DNA of 20,122 nt. It comes from a bacterium (GTDB lineage: Bacteria > UBP14 > UBA6098 > B30-G16). The stretch is from positions 1 through 20,122 of the forward strand of contig JALTEE010000315.1 in the NCBI GenBank assembly GCA_027007865.1, read 5' to 3'. Positions 1-10,700 of the stretch are shown here, piece after piece (the first letter of the stretch is position 1; each line of letters begins with the position of its first letter). Below the pieces are notes generated by a model, which worked only from the letters and a program-made list of their open reading frames with translations, was not told the DNA's origin and made no database searches. The translations under genes were made by a program, and so were the position numbers.

Positions 1-1
1 G

Positions 2-1993
2 TCAACTTCGCTGGACGCTCCGATAGTATCGTCCCCAGCGATAGCGAACCCGAGAGACCCATTTTGCTGGACGCATTTCTGCGGAAATCCCAAACGAAAT
101 AATCTATATCCCGATACGAACGAGGAAATTTACATATTCGTTGCTACGATGGGCGGAACGGTATATAGGCTTAACGGCGCAACTGGTTCCATCGAAGATA
201 GTCGAAATATCGGAACGCACATTCACACATCGCCGATTATCGCAGATATCGATTTGGACTGCGAACTGGAACTTGTTCTAACGGTCTGCAACGACCCATA
301 CGGTTCGACTCCTGATATTATTTATTGTCTCGGCACGGGGCTTTTCAATCCCGATTGTATGACTTGTGGGCAATGCGTTTCTTGGGCGGAATGCCCTGTG
401 GATACAAACGAAAATGTGCTTCCGATTGTATCCTGTCCGACGCAGGCGGCGGTGTTCGAATATGCCGAAACAACTTATTGGGACAGACCCGATACTTCCT
501 ATACTTTCGCGAATGTGAATATATATCACGATGACGGCAGCGAAATGCACTTTCCCCTTCAAGGCATCGCCAGCACGATGAATTTTAATATGTTTCCTGC
601 GGATACCGTGGAAGTCGATGTTTGGCACAATTGGCTTCATCTCGACAGCGTAATAGTCACGCTCGATTCGATAATCACGAATGGCGGTTGCACAACTTAT
701 ACCGCCGATACGGTTTCGTTCCTTGTGGACCTCGAACCGCCAATAATTTCTCCCGCCGCGGGAATGCCCGCAACAGGTGGTATCGTCCCCACAGGAAATT
801 TCCATATCGAATATGATGCCGAAGATTATCCTGCTGGCGTGATGAACGATATATCTTCGCTTATTGTCTTGATTTATCACAATGACAGTTCGTATGATTC
901 GATATTTGTTCCCGGCTCGCTTTCTGCAAATGTCTCTGTGATAGACAACGATTCCATAGTCGTTTTTGCCAGCGCCTGCGATTCGATTTACGGTTACGGC
1001 TGTTCCTGCGAACCGAACTGCACGACCTATGTATTCTGGTATATCGCCAGTGGAAACGGTCCGTTAGCCGAACCGATTACGCCGCGAGAAAATGTTGTTT
1101 CCGCTTGCGACCCGCAGGGAATATGGATTGCAATTACCGATACGCAGGGTGTCGATAGCACAACGATTGTAGCGGTATTTGATGGCGATACTTTTTTATG
1201 CGCAGACAGCGAACTATCGTTTATAAATGACACTTTATTCTTCGACCCGCCCGATGGCTATTGGGCAGATGGCGAAACGGTTACAGTCGAACTGCTCGCC
1301 GCCGACGATATATATGGAAACAATTTGCAAAATACGGTGCAGTGGCAGTTTTATATAGATTATTCCCCGCCTTTTGCGCAGATGACATCTCCGCCGGAAA
1401 GCAGTTTCACATATAACGAGCAGGAACCGATTTCAATCGAGATTTTCGATAATCTTGCCGGCATCTGGGTAGATTCCTGCAATGTGAGTTTCGGTGGATA
1501 CGATTTTCCGCTGGCGCAAGTATTGTCTGGGATTTCCGCAGATTCGCTTATCGGAGAAATTTCTTTCGACCCTGCGCATCGGGGAATTTCTTGGTTTCCC
1601 GGCGAAACGGTTAATGTCGTTGTGAATTTGTGCGACGAACCCGATACCTGTGGACCGAACTGCGCGCTATATCATTGGTGGTTTGTTCTGCCCACCGATA
1701 TGGGTTGCGCTCGAATACCGAACCCATTTACTCCGAACGGAGATGGCAAGAATGATTACTGCCAGTTCACTGCGCCCGGAATGGGATATGATAATTTGAC
1801 AATTTCTATCTACGATGTGCACAATGTTCTTATGCGCAGGATAAATGTTCCCATCGGCGAAGGCGCAAAAGAAATCGCTCGCTGGGATGGCAGAGATAAT
1901 TCGGGCAAAAATCTCCCGCAGGGACTATATTTATACACAATCGAAGTGAATGGCGAAATCGTATGTAATGGAACAGTTACTATTGCGAGATAA
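2..1993 (+). CDS. Secreted multidomain surface protein with beta-propeller remnant, Ig-like modules and type-A C-terminal tail (5' end outside window)
   Basis: The frame is open without a stop from base 2, so this is the 3' part of a longer gene. The ATG at 149 is internal: the residues before it (LDAPIVSSPAIANP..., then NPKRNNLYP) align with the last propeller blade of the gene at 7798 (SIISSPALAGDP, then RRTGYYP). The visible protein starts with the end of an FG-GAP-like propeller (THIHTSPIIADIDLDCELEL, about nt 218-280). A cysteine-rich linker and several Ig-like/bacterial adhesin-type beta modules follow. The last ~95 residues (from GCARIPNPFTPNGDGKNDY, about nt 1705) form a FlgD-Ig/CHU_C-like domain ending WDGRDNSGKNLPQGLYLYTIEVNG and TVTIAR. 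By family analogy this tail is a secretion or anchoring signal of an FCB-type export system; that is inference. No catalytic motif is visible, and the ligand is unknown. It is first of at least four co-directional genes. Confidence 0.85.
   Translation, partial: STSLDAPIVSSPAIANPRDPFCWTHFCGNPKRNNLYPDTNEEIYIFVATMGGTVYRLNGATGSIEDSRNIGTHIHTSPIIADIDLDCELELVLTVCNDPYGSTPDIIYCLGTGLFNPDCMTCGQCVSWAECPVDTNENVLPIVSCPTQAAVFEYAETTYWDRPDTSYTFANVNIYHDDGSEMHFPLQGIASTMNFNMFPADTVEVDVWHNWLHLDSVIVTLDSIITNGGCTTYTADTVSFLVDLEPPIISPAAGMPATGGIVPTGNFHIEYDAEDYPAGVMNDISSLIVLIYHNDSSYDSIFVPGSLSANVSVIDNDSIVVFASACDSIYGYGCSCEPNCTTYVFWYIASGNGPLAEPITPRENVVSACDPQGIWIAITDTQGVDSTTIVAVFDGDTFLCADSELSFINDTLFFDPPDGYWADGETVTVELLAADDIYGNNLQNTVQWQFYIDYSPPFAQMTSPPESSFTYNEQEPISIEIFDNLAGIWVDSCNVSFGGYDFPLAQVLSGISADSLIGEISFDPAHRGISWFPGETVNVVVNLCDEPDTCGPNCALYHWWFVLPTDMGCARIPNPFTPNGDGKNDYCQFTAPGMGYDNLTISIYDVHNVLMRRINVPIGEGAKEIARWDGRDNSGKNLPQGLYLYTIEVNGEIVCNGTVTIAR
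1808..1990 (+). repeat. Duplicated C-terminal cassette, copy 1
   Basis: This stretch encodes YDVHNVLMRRI through TVTIAR and matches 7560-7742 without gaps. By eye I count about a dozen mismatches over ~183 bases, half of them clustered in three adjacent codons. The similarity runs to the last sense codon, while the stop codons differ (TAA here, TGA in copy 2). Upstream of the cassette the two genes diverge quickly. Confidence 0.9.
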
Positions 1994-2095
1994 GACAATA
2001 TGATACTCGTGAAATAGGCGAATTTAGTTGAACTTGAAAAACAATGGCATAACATAGTTTTGCAAGATATAAAAACCAATTTCAAAGAGGCTAAA

Positions 2096-4927
2096 ATGAA
2101 AAGGCATGTATTTTTCCTGCTTTTATTGTTATTCTTTTTTAGAGTAGCATTTGGAATGCAAGTGGACCTTATTCCACTTAATAGAACAGCAAACTCTGTG
2201 CCACTTCAAACTTCTGAAAAAATTGCTATGCTAAAAGTCGCTCACAAGTGGGATGTTAAATCATTTGCCGAACCGATTCCGATGTCCGACCCTGTTGGGA
2301 ATTTGAATGCATATATGTTCTGTTTCTCGTTTTCCGATGCCAACTTCCCGTCTTTCCAGCATCTTATCCAGCCTGCCGATGTTCCGATATCGGATGTATG
2401 GCACACGGGCGAATATGGATACATTATAGTTTCTGCAGTTAAAACGATGCCGCCTGTTTTAGATATTGCTGATTGTCTGCCACCGTATTATGCGACTTTG
2501 TCTCGCACATTCCAAAAAGCAAAGCAAATGCTATTAGGAAATGAGCCGAAACTCGTCAGGATATTTTTCCTATCTACTTCATCTATCTGGTTCGAATTTG
2601 CAAATGAATCAGGTTGCGTATATGTAAATGGTTATCAACCTGAAATAGTTGCGACACAAGAACAGTGGAATAAGGATTTTGCAAATTGGATTGTTCCCGA
2701 TAGAATTTTTCCGAGTTGGGCGAATTTCGATGGTATGTTCGGCAAAGAAGCATTTAATGTTGTCGATTATGGTCATATCGATGGAGTTCCTGCATATTTA
2801 TGGAGTTTTGGCTGTGCACCGACATCTTCTGCGATGGTATTCGGATATTGGGATACAAGAGGATATGGAATGTTGATAGATTATTTCTATGACCATTACG
2901 ATGTTGTGTTGCATACCACAGTTTCGGATGTTCCGAATGTCCAGCGCGAACTTGCCATTGCTATGAACACGGATACTGCGTCCACTGGCGGAACTTACCC
3001 TGTCGATATGCCACCTGCGCACGAATATGTTGCAAATGATTTAAACGGATATGAATTCAGTTCAGATATTTCTCCTGACGGTGCTCCTTCTAATCATTAC
3101 AACTGGTCGTGGATAACGGACGAGATAGATTTGGGCAGACCTTTTGTTTGGGGAGTGTTGAATTATTACTATCCAGGAATGGGTTATATCGGACACGCTA
3201 CAACCGGAATAGGTTATGAAACTGATGTTTCAGGCGATTCGCTCGTTATATTACGCAATACATGGGATTATGGTGAACATTCTTGGGCATTATATACTAC
3301 CGAAGGTGGTGGAAGTTGGGATAATGTAATAACTGTTGTCCCTGGCGGCGGGACTGGCGTAAGTATCAATTTATTAACCCCCATCGATGGCGAAAGTTAC
3401 TCGGCGGGTTCCGCAATGGAAATTACTTGGGAAACAGAAGGCACTGGTGTGGACCACATAATGATAGAATATACCGACACGAATTGCTCTGTTTGGAATG
3501 AAATCGTGCATTCTGCTCCAGACGACGGTTCGTATAATTGGACAATTCCCGATTCACCTGTATCGGAGATAATCAAAATAAGGATTAAAGCATATTCATC
3601 GACGGATGAACAACTTGCTGGCGATGCGAGTGGAAATATAGTTATTCTTGCGACATCGAATGTATCCTGTGAAGGATATTTTCCTGTGGGAATGCCATAT
3701 ACAGAACACAGCGATGTTATGGTAGCAAACGATTATGTTTTTACCGCCGATTACACAAACGGAATAGGCGAAATCGACATATCGGATATTAATGCACCGT
3801 TAGAAGTTGCCAGAACTTTCGATACACACGGCGACGCCGTTGCATTATGGGTGCAGGATTCTCTTGTTTATGTAGCATCTTTTTCCGCATCCACGGGTGG
3901 AGGGCTTGTGATATTGAATACAAATGCAATCTACGACACCGTCGAACCATACAATGCGTTTCTCCCCGAATTATCGTGGTTCACAGATGTGAGAAAGACA
4001 ATGGATGTGCAGGTTCAGGGCGATTATGCTTATCTTATTGAGAGCGACTGGGGACTTCGTGTTGTTGATGTTTCTGACCCGACAACTCCTCATACCGCTG
4101 GAATTTGGAGTGAATATTCCCCGAATTCATACCAAGGATTATTTATCGATGGAGATTACGCTTATGTCGCAAGTGGATACAATGGGATAAAAGTTCTCGA
4201 TATTTCTTCTCTTGATGATATTACAGAAATCGGCTCTTACGATACAGATGGGTATTCGGTAAGTTGTTTTGCACAGGGCAATAGATTATATGTTGCAGAT
4301 GGATGGTTCGGAGATATGTTGATTCTCGACATATCTGACCCGTCATTTCCAACTCTACTGGGAAGTTATAATACCGATGGTTATGTGCACGATGTAAAAT
4401 CGAACAACATAAGGGCTTTCGTGGCGGATTTGGATAAAGGATTTTTATGCCTCGATGTAACCGACCCAACTTCTATTACATTAGAGGGATATTTTCAAAC
4501 CAGAGGTAATGCTCAAGCGGTGGATTTCAAAGATACATTTGCCTTTGTTGCTGCAAGATACGATGGCTTATACATACTGAATTTTTCTACCATATCTTCG
4601 ATAAATGAGCCGTTTCCCAGCACTCCAAGCAATATTATCACGCATATTCATCTCTTTCCGAACCCATTTAACTCGTCACAGGAAATTGTTCTGAAAGACA
4701 TTGCGCAGGATGATAAAATTGTGTCTCTCGATATTTTCGATTTATCAGGAAAGCACATTAGAAAATTTTCCAATGAATATAAAAGAAATCGCTCCGAGAA
4801 AAATTCCATTATAGTTCATTGGAACGGCTGCGATGATAGCGGAAATTCGGTTCCAGCAGGAATATATCTTGTAAATTTAACGACTGCCAAAGGCAAATTC
4901 ATAGCGAAATCATTATCGTTGAAATAG
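2096..4927 (+). CDS. Exported C39-like cysteine peptidase fused to an Ig-like module, LVIVD-type propeller and type-B C-terminal tail
   Basis: Start chosen at 2096 (943 aa): AGAGG lies upstream and the protein then opens with a clean signal peptide (MKRHVFFLLLLLFFFRVAFG). An in-frame ATG at 2060 would put 12 charged residues before it. Residues ~195-415 resemble the peptidase C39-like fold: SFGCAPTSSAMVFGYWD (candidate nucleophile Cys240), IGHATTGIGYE (His367) and ILRNTWDYGEHSWALY (Asn388/Asp391). An Ig-like module follows (~420-520). A propeller with LVIVD-like repeats comes next (VVDVSDPTTP, VLDISSLDD, ILDISDPSFP, CLDVTDPTS; ~530-870). The tail starts at FPNPFNSSQEIV and ends SVPAGIYLVNLTTAKGKFIAKSLSLK, a type IX-sorting/FlgD-like module. 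Likely a secreted or surface protease; substrate unknown. The gene lies 102 bases after the previous one and 37 before the next. It looks more AT-rich than its neighbours by eye (not measured). Confidence 0.85.
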   Translation: MKRHVFFLLLLLFFFRVAFGMQVDLIPLNRTANSVPLQTSEKIAMLKVAHKWDVKSFAEPIPMSDPVGNLNAYMFCFSFSDANFPSFQHLIQPADVPISDVWHTGEYGYIIVSAVKTMPPVLDIADCLPPYYATLSRTFQKAKQMLLGNEPKLVRIFFLSTSSIWFEFANESGCVYVNGYQPEIVATQEQWNKDFANWIVPDRIFPSWANFDGMFGKEAFNVVDYGHIDGVPAYLWSFGCAPTSSAMVFGYWDTRGYGMLIDYFYDHYDVVLHTTVSDVPNVQRELAIAMNTDTASTGGTYPVDMPPAHEYVANDLNGYEFSSDISPDGAPSNHYNWSWITDEIDLGRPFVWGVLNYYYPGMGYIGHATTGIGYETDVSGDSLVILRNTWDYGEHSWALYTTEGGGSWDNVITVVPGGGTGVSINLLTPIDGESYSAGSAMEITWETEGTGVDHIMIEYTDTNCSVWNEIVHSAPDDGSYNWTIPDSPVSEIIKIRIKAYSSTDEQLAGDASGNIVILATSNVSCEGYFPVGMPYTEHSDVMVANDYVFTADYTNGIGEIDISDINAPLEVARTFDTHGDAVALWVQDSLVYVASFSASTGGGLVILNTNAIYDTVEPYNAFLPELSWFTDVRKTMDVQVQGDYAYLIESDWGLRVVDVSDPTTPHTAGIWSEYSPNSYQGLFIDGDYAYVASGYNGIKVLDISSLDDITEIGSYDTDGYSVSCFAQGNRLYVADGWFGDMLILDISDPSFPTLLGSYNTDGYVHDVKSNNIRAFVADLDKGFLCLDVTDPTSITLEGYFQTRGNAQAVDFKDTFAFVAARYDGLYILNFSTISSINEPFPSTPSNIITHIHLFPNPFNSSQEIVLKDIAQDDKIVSLDIFDLSGKHIRKFSNEYKRNRSEKNSIIVHWNGCDDSGNSVPAGIYLVNLTTAKGKFIAKSLSLK

Positions 4928-4949
4928 AGATATTTTTTATATTTTTCTT

Positions 4950-4958
4950 AGGAGGTGA
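4950..4958 (+). promoter_or_regulatory. Strong Shine-Dalgarno site of the FG-GAP propeller gene
   Basis: AGGAGGTGA, a full match to the bacterial anti-Shine-Dalgarno, sits 6 bases before the ATG at 4965 and fixes that start. Canonical SD use is notable because typical Bacteroidetes leaders lack it. Confidence 0.85.
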
Positions 4959-4964
4959 GTTATA

Positions 4965-7745
4965 ATGCGAAAGTCCATTGTTCTGTTGATAATTTTATTG
5001 TCTTTGTGTTTTGCCTACGATGTTCGTGTCGAGCAGACGGATTGGATGGGTGGAGGTGGGATATACGGTCCTGTTGCAATTTGGGGAACGCAATATGCGG
5101 AGAAAGAAAGTGTCACGACCGCATCCCCCGGTGTGGTGTCGCTAATTGCAACCGATTGGGATTATTCGGCGTGGACAAACCACACACTTTACTCAGGAAC
5201 TGTGGATGGTTTCACGCAAGGTGCAATGCCGGTAGATATAGATAATGACGGCGATAAGGATATAATTGCTATCACAGGTGATGGAGTATGCTGGTTTGAA
5301 TGCATCGCTCCATTCACATATACTCAGCATATCATATCAGTTTGCCCTGTTTCATCTTCGGGCTGCGTTTACCCCAGCGACTTAAATGGAGACGGGGAAA
5401 CAGATATACTCGTTGCATCGGCATCTAGCGGTACCGTAGGTTGGATAGAGAACTTAGATGGTGGAACAACATGGAGTTGGCATCTTCTCCTTTCAGATTA
5501 TTATGATAGAATAAGCGCCGCAGATTTCGACAATGATGGCGACAACGACATACTGGTATCGGGGCAGGGTTATCAGATAGTCCTTTTAAGAAATAATGGG
5601 ACAGGTTTTGATTATGAACTTATATCATCATCCCATTCAAATTTCCGTGTTTATCCAGCCGACTTCAATAATGATGGCTATCTCGATTTCTATTCCGTGG
5701 GCTGGACTCCCGAACTTGTTATATTTCTTAATGACGGCACAGGACATTTCACAATTTCATTTAACTATGACGGTTCATCTGATGATGGTGAATATGATGG
5801 CACATGGGCGCAAGATATGGACAACGATGGTGATATGGATATAGTTATAGGAACTCTTACTCTCACCGGAGACAGCAGATTTTACGGCTTCCTGAACGAT
5901 GGAACAGGAACAAATTTCGTGCGTATGACGCTTGTGCCTTCGGGGGCATTTCCATACTGGGATGGCGCTATGGCAGCAGATATTGACCTCGACGGGTTCT
6001 CTGATATTGTTGGGGCTTGCTCGTCAGTTGGATGGTACCGGCAACTGCCTACTTTGCCTTTGAATTTCTCGCTTCATGTAATAGAAGCAAGTATTCCATC
6101 TTCACATTGGGTATATGTTGAAGATTTGGATAACGGATGCGCTCCTGACCCTGACATTATCGTAACAGGAAATGGTGCTCATTTAATTTATGAAAACAAT
6201 ATGATTCTTTCTTATGCCTCGATTGGCTATCTCGAATCCTCGGTTCTTGATGCTGGCAACACGGTCAATTGGCGTGAAATAGGCTGGGATGCCTGTATTC
6301 CCTATGACAATTCGATTGCATTTTATTGGCGTGCAGGGGACGATGTCGCAACATTTCTCACTCTTCCTTGGAATGGACCTATCGCGGGCGATGTTCTCGA
6401 CACTCCTGACAGCGCAGATATAGATGGCAGCGGCAGATATTTTCAATATCGTGTGGAATTTGGTGGAGGCGATGACATCGCTGCTCTACACGAGGTCTGG
6501 GCGGAATACGATACTTTTATATTGGCTCCGCCAACGGTGACGGAAATAGAATACGGTGAGGAAACCGATTGCGACAGTGTCAATATCGTCGAGATTTGCT
6601 ACACCATAGATAGCCCCGATTCGGTTCCCGCTAATGTTTCCATCGAGTTCAGTTCCGATGGCGGAGCGAGTTGGACATTTTCTCCGATAACAGTAACCGA
6701 TGCGGAGGGCGATCTCGGTGCAGATGTTTCTCCCGGCGAGCACTGCTTCAACTGGGTATTGTCGTATGATATTTCAAATTACGAAGGCAGAAATTGTAGT
6801 GCTCGCATCATTATTTCAGGAGCGGGATTGTCAGATACGGCATACTATTCGGCTCCTCTCGATTCACGCCCGCCGGATGTGCAAATATTATTGTGTCCCA
6901 GCCAAATTTTGCGCGGAGATTCCGCAGCCCTTGATTGGATTGTCAGCGATATTTTCTGGAATAGCGACCCCGGAACGCTTTTTATTCAATACTGCGCCAG
7001 CGAAGATACGATAATCACTTCTGACCTATCGTATGTCTGGCATCCCGACTGGGATTCGATATATTGCGATAGTGCTGTTTTCCGTGTTGTTATGCGTGAC
7101 TCGTTTTGCAATTGGGGAGAAGATAGCTGTTCTGTGCATCTATGTCCTGATATTTTCCCGCCGCAAATTGTCCCCATCGAAACTCTCGACAACTGCTTTT
7201 ACTACGATTATTCGCTAAAATATTTTCTACAGGATACCGGTGCAGGACTGGATTATTCCTCTATTTCCGTTATGGAGAATGATTCTGCTGTGGCTTATTC
7301 GCTCACTGCTGACACAATTTTGATAAATGGCGGCGAAGAAATTCGTCCAGGTGATACTGTTACCATTTGCATTTCAGTTTCCGACGCGAATACGATTTGC
7401 CCACCGAACAATGCGACGAGATGCTGGATAATTTCTCGCTGTCCGAATAGTTATGGTTGTGCTCGAATGCCAAATCCTTTTACGCCGAACTACGATGGCA
7501 AAAATGACTATGCACAGTTCACATTTCCCGATATGGAATTTCAGCAGGGGATTATAAATATCTACGATGTGCACAATGTTCTTATGCGCAGGATAGATGT
7601 TCCCATCGGTGAAGGCGCAAAAGAACAGGCAAGATGGGATGGCAGAGATAATTCGGGCAAAAATCTCCCGCAGGGATTATATTTATACACAATCGAAGTG
7701 AATGGCGAAATCGTGTGTAACGGAACGGTTACTATTGCGAGATGA
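4965..7745 (+). CDS. Secreted FG-GAP/VCBS beta-propeller protein with Ig-like modules and type-A C-terminal tail
   Basis: 926 aa with a signal peptide (MRKSIVLLIILLSLCFA, cleavage near residue 17). Residues ~85-400 carry regularly spaced calcium-binding loops of FG-GAP/VCBS type: DIDNDGDKD (91), DLNGDGETD (139), DFDNDGDND (187), DFNNDGYLD (233), DMDNDGDMD (284), DIDLDGFSD (339) and a degenerate seventh, DLDNGCAPDPD (387). This is consistent with a seven-bladed propeller. Residues ~425-515 look like a beta-sandwich (ESSVLDAGNTVNWREIGW). Two or more Ig/Fn3-like modules follow. From residue 831 (GCARMPNPFTPNYDGKNDY) the tail matches that of the gene ending at 1993 and ends TVTIAR. No enzyme signature is visible; a role in surface adhesion or ligand binding is inference. 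It is third in the operon, with 52 bases to the next gene. Confidence 0.88.
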   Translation: MRKSIVLLIILLSLCFAYDVRVEQTDWMGGGGIYGPVAIWGTQYAEKESVTTASPGVVSLIATDWDYSAWTNHTLYSGTVDGFTQGAMPVDIDNDGDKDIIAITGDGVCWFECIAPFTYTQHIISVCPVSSSGCVYPSDLNGDGETDILVASASSGTVGWIENLDGGTTWSWHLLLSDYYDRISAADFDNDGDNDILVSGQGYQIVLLRNNGTGFDYELISSSHSNFRVYPADFNNDGYLDFYSVGWTPELVIFLNDGTGHFTISFNYDGSSDDGEYDGTWAQDMDNDGDMDIVIGTLTLTGDSRFYGFLNDGTGTNFVRMTLVPSGAFPYWDGAMAADIDLDGFSDIVGACSSVGWYRQLPTLPLNFSLHVIEASIPSSHWVYVEDLDNGCAPDPDIIVTGNGAHLIYENNMILSYASIGYLESSVLDAGNTVNWREIGWDACIPYDNSIAFYWRAGDDVATFLTLPWNGPIAGDVLDTPDSADIDGSGRYFQYRVEFGGGDDIAALHEVWAEYDTFILAPPTVTEIEYGEETDCDSVNIVEICYTIDSPDSVPANVSIEFSSDGGASWTFSPITVTDAEGDLGADVSPGEHCFNWVLSYDISNYEGRNCSARIIISGAGLSDTAYYSAPLDSRPPDVQILLCPSQILRGDSAALDWIVSDIFWNSDPGTLFIQYCASEDTIITSDLSYVWHPDWDSIYCDSAVFRVVMRDSFCNWGEDSCSVHLCPDIFPPQIVPIETLDNCFYYDYSLKYFLQDTGAGLDYSSISVMENDSAVAYSLTADTILINGGEEIRPGDTVTICISVSDANTICPPNNATRCWIISRCPNSYGCARMPNPFTPNYDGKNDYAQFTFPDMEFQQGIINIYDVHNVLMRRIDVPIGEGAKEQARWDGRDNSGKNLPQGLYLYTIEVNGEIVCNGTVTIAR
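7560..7742 (+). repeat. Duplicated C-terminal cassette, copy 2
   Basis: Partner of 1808-1990 (see there). The two copies share long runs of exact identity, including third codon positions, from the IYDVHNVLMRRI codons to the last sense codon. The offset is a constant 5752 bases with no indel. Confidence 0.9.
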
Positions 7746-7797
7746 AATAAATAAATTATCTTAATATCATATAAATTATATAATCGGGGGTTTCACT

Positions 7798-10700
7798 ATG
7801 AAATTTTCAAGATGTTTAGTTGGATTGCTAATATTAGTGGGTTTGTTTTGTTCCGCCAATGCACTCGATTTAAAATGGGTCTATGGCGAAGCGCCAGCGA
7901 TGGGTTTAGACACATCTGTTGTGGGGGTGGGTTACGATAGAATGATTTTCGGTTCATCCGCTGCACTGGTAGATTTGCCCGATGTGAACTCGGTGGGGTC
8001 AGATGCAGATGATAATCTCGAAGTTGTCATCGGCAGCGATGAATATTGCAATCCCGAGGATTTATCGGATAGTTCGCAAGGTGTTTGGCGCTGTCTGGAT
8101 AGTCAAGGAAATTTAGAATGGTATCGTGGCACCGGCACCGACGAAGCGCGTAGTTCCGCCGCTGTTCTCGATTTCTACGGTGGCGATGGATTACCGGAAA
8201 TAATCGCTGGAACTACGAGCGGGTGGAATGTCGAAGCGATGAATAGATTTGGCAGCGCATTTTTGTGGACATTTCCCGCTCCGCCAGTTCTTTCAGGACC
8301 TTTTGGCTGGCATTCTTCACCTGCTGTCGCCGACCTCGTGCCATCCCTATCAGGACTCGAAGCGGTAATCGGATGCAACGCCGATAGCCACTATGGAATG
8401 TGGTGCTTCCAATGCGACCCGTCCGATGGCACCGACGATGGAATTACATCTTCCGGCTGGTCCGATTATCCGCTTGCCCCCGGCGGAACAGATGGAACCG
8501 ACTGGGATGTTTTGTGGTATTATCCAACTGATTGTCCTGTAATATCGACACCCTGCATTGTCGATATGAACGATGATGGTTATTACGATGTGGTTTTCGG
8601 CGTCGGTTGGAGCGATTGGGTTGTCGGTTCGGACAATGGTAAAATAATCTGTCTCGACGGCAGAGATGGCTCGTTATTGTGGGAATATTCCACAGGCAGC
8701 GATGCCGTTTCCGCTTCGCCTTCCGCTGCCGATTTCGACGGCGACGGCGATTATGAAATCGTTGTCGGAGCATATAATGGAACTCTCTATTTCATCGATG
8801 GCGACGAAGATGGAAGCGGTACGATAGATGCCAGTGAAGTTACTACTTATACTCATTCGGGAAGAATTTACTCATCAGTTGCAATCGGCGATGTAGATGG
8901 CGACGACACACTTGAAGTTGTTGCCGGAATTGGGAACGGAAACTTAAAAGTATTCAATTACACGCCTGCTACAGGACCATCGCTGGAATGGTCTCTCGAC
9001 CTCGGCGATTCGATAATATCTTCTCCCGCACTTGCAGGTGACCCCGATGATAATGCTCCATGGCCGTTTTTCCGACACGATGTCCGCAGAACAGGATACT
9101 ATCCATATCTCGGAAATGTGCTGCATATTTTTGTCGGCGCAAATCAGGATTCTAACGGTTATCTATACGACATCACCGGAGACGGCACGATTATCGACCA
9201 GAAGCGGGTCGGCAAAAAGGTTCACACATCGCCTGTTGTCGCAGACCTCGATAAAGACTGTATCCTCGACCTCGTAATAACAGGCTCAAACACGACCTTC
9301 GACAGCACATTTATGTTTGAAGATGAAGGTCCCGACACGATTTTCTGCTATGGAACTGGCATCGCAGTTAACGGCTGCGCACCGATGGAATTTCATCCGC
9401 ACATATCAGGAGTATATACAGAAGGCTGTTCGCTTGTGTATGCAACCGTTTGTGTATATGATGAAGACTCGAATTATGTTCGCGGTCTCGACATAACAAA
9501 TTTTGGATTTACTGAAAACGGAATGCCGATTGTTCCGCCGAACCTGCAATTGCTCAACGAATGTCCGCCAGAAACTACTATGGTCGATGTAGTGCTTCTC
9601 TTCGATTTTTCAACCAGTATGGACGACGAAGTCGATACGCTATACCATCATGTTCCGGAATTTGTTAATGCGCTCGAAGGCGTGGATTATCAAATATCTA
9701 TATTAGTTTTCAATGGCTGTCCCGCCGAACCGGACGGTGTATGTAAATTTGTCAGAACGAATTTCACGGGACCATCCGCCTGCACACTCGACCTTGTTTC
9801 CGGTCCTGACTGGTGGGCATCGGATTCCGCAGAATTCGCCTGCCTGTTTGATGCTGCAATGATAATGTATACCTGGCCTCCCGCCGACAGAGGTTCCGGG
9901 TATGAAGACCAATACGGCGCTATGGTTCGGGCTAATTCGATAATACCGGGTTTTCGTCCCGGCGCACAAAAAGTATTCGTTCTCTTTACCGACGAGCGAC
10001 CGATTGTCAACAGCGATTATTGTTATCCCATTTGGGGCGAAACTCCTTATACAGTTATGCAGTATCCGCCCGATTCGATAATTGCATACTGTCAAGCGGA
10101 AAGCATTATCGCAATCACAGTAACGCCGCCCGACAGTCAATTTTCTTATGCCTGGTTTGAGTCTCCTGATAGAGCATATTACGATGGATACTACGATGTT
10201 GGCGATTCCACTGGCGGAGCGTGGTTTAATCTATATTCAGATGATTGGAGCGAACTCGTTTCCGCAATCGGTTCTGAAATTGCCGCCGATTCCTGTTGCT
10301 ACCAATTTGTCTGGCGTGAAACATTGTTCTGCGTGGACACCGTTCATCTCGAAGTTTCCGTATTCGATGCATCCAGCGGCGCTTTTGGCACCGACGACAC
10401 GGTCTACGATGCGCTTTGCCCGCCGATGCTCGAACTGTCTATGCCGATTCCCTGCGGAGGAATAACATCCTGTGATGGTCAGGGATTTGTATATAATCTC
10501 ACAAATGCAGAGGATGGCGCACTCGTGCCATCTAGTCTCGTGCTAATAGTGAACAACGACACATTAGGCGCTACAGATACTGGCGTGGTTGTGTCCGCTG
10601 GCGGAATTTCGTATTTCCCGCCGGAATCGTGGGAGCACGGAGATACTGTTACATTCTGGGTCGACCACATCGAAAATGAAAACGGCTGCGCATCATCCAC

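Noticed and set aside
149..151. ATG at 149 as the start of the first gene
   Set aside because: The frame is open upstream to base 2, and the upstream residues align with a propeller blade in the paralogue at 7798. There is no signal peptide after the ATG.
278..880. 200-codon minus-strand ORF opposite the first gene
   Set aside because: It is a shadow of the strong plus-strand coding frame. Its translation is rich in Arg/His/Ile without domains, and no start signal is visible.
2028..2058. Possible promoter (TTGAAC ... TAACAT/CATAGT) before the C39-like gene
   Set aside because: The hexamers are poor and the spacing (16 or 19) depends on which -10 is chosen; AT-rich spacers give such matches by chance.
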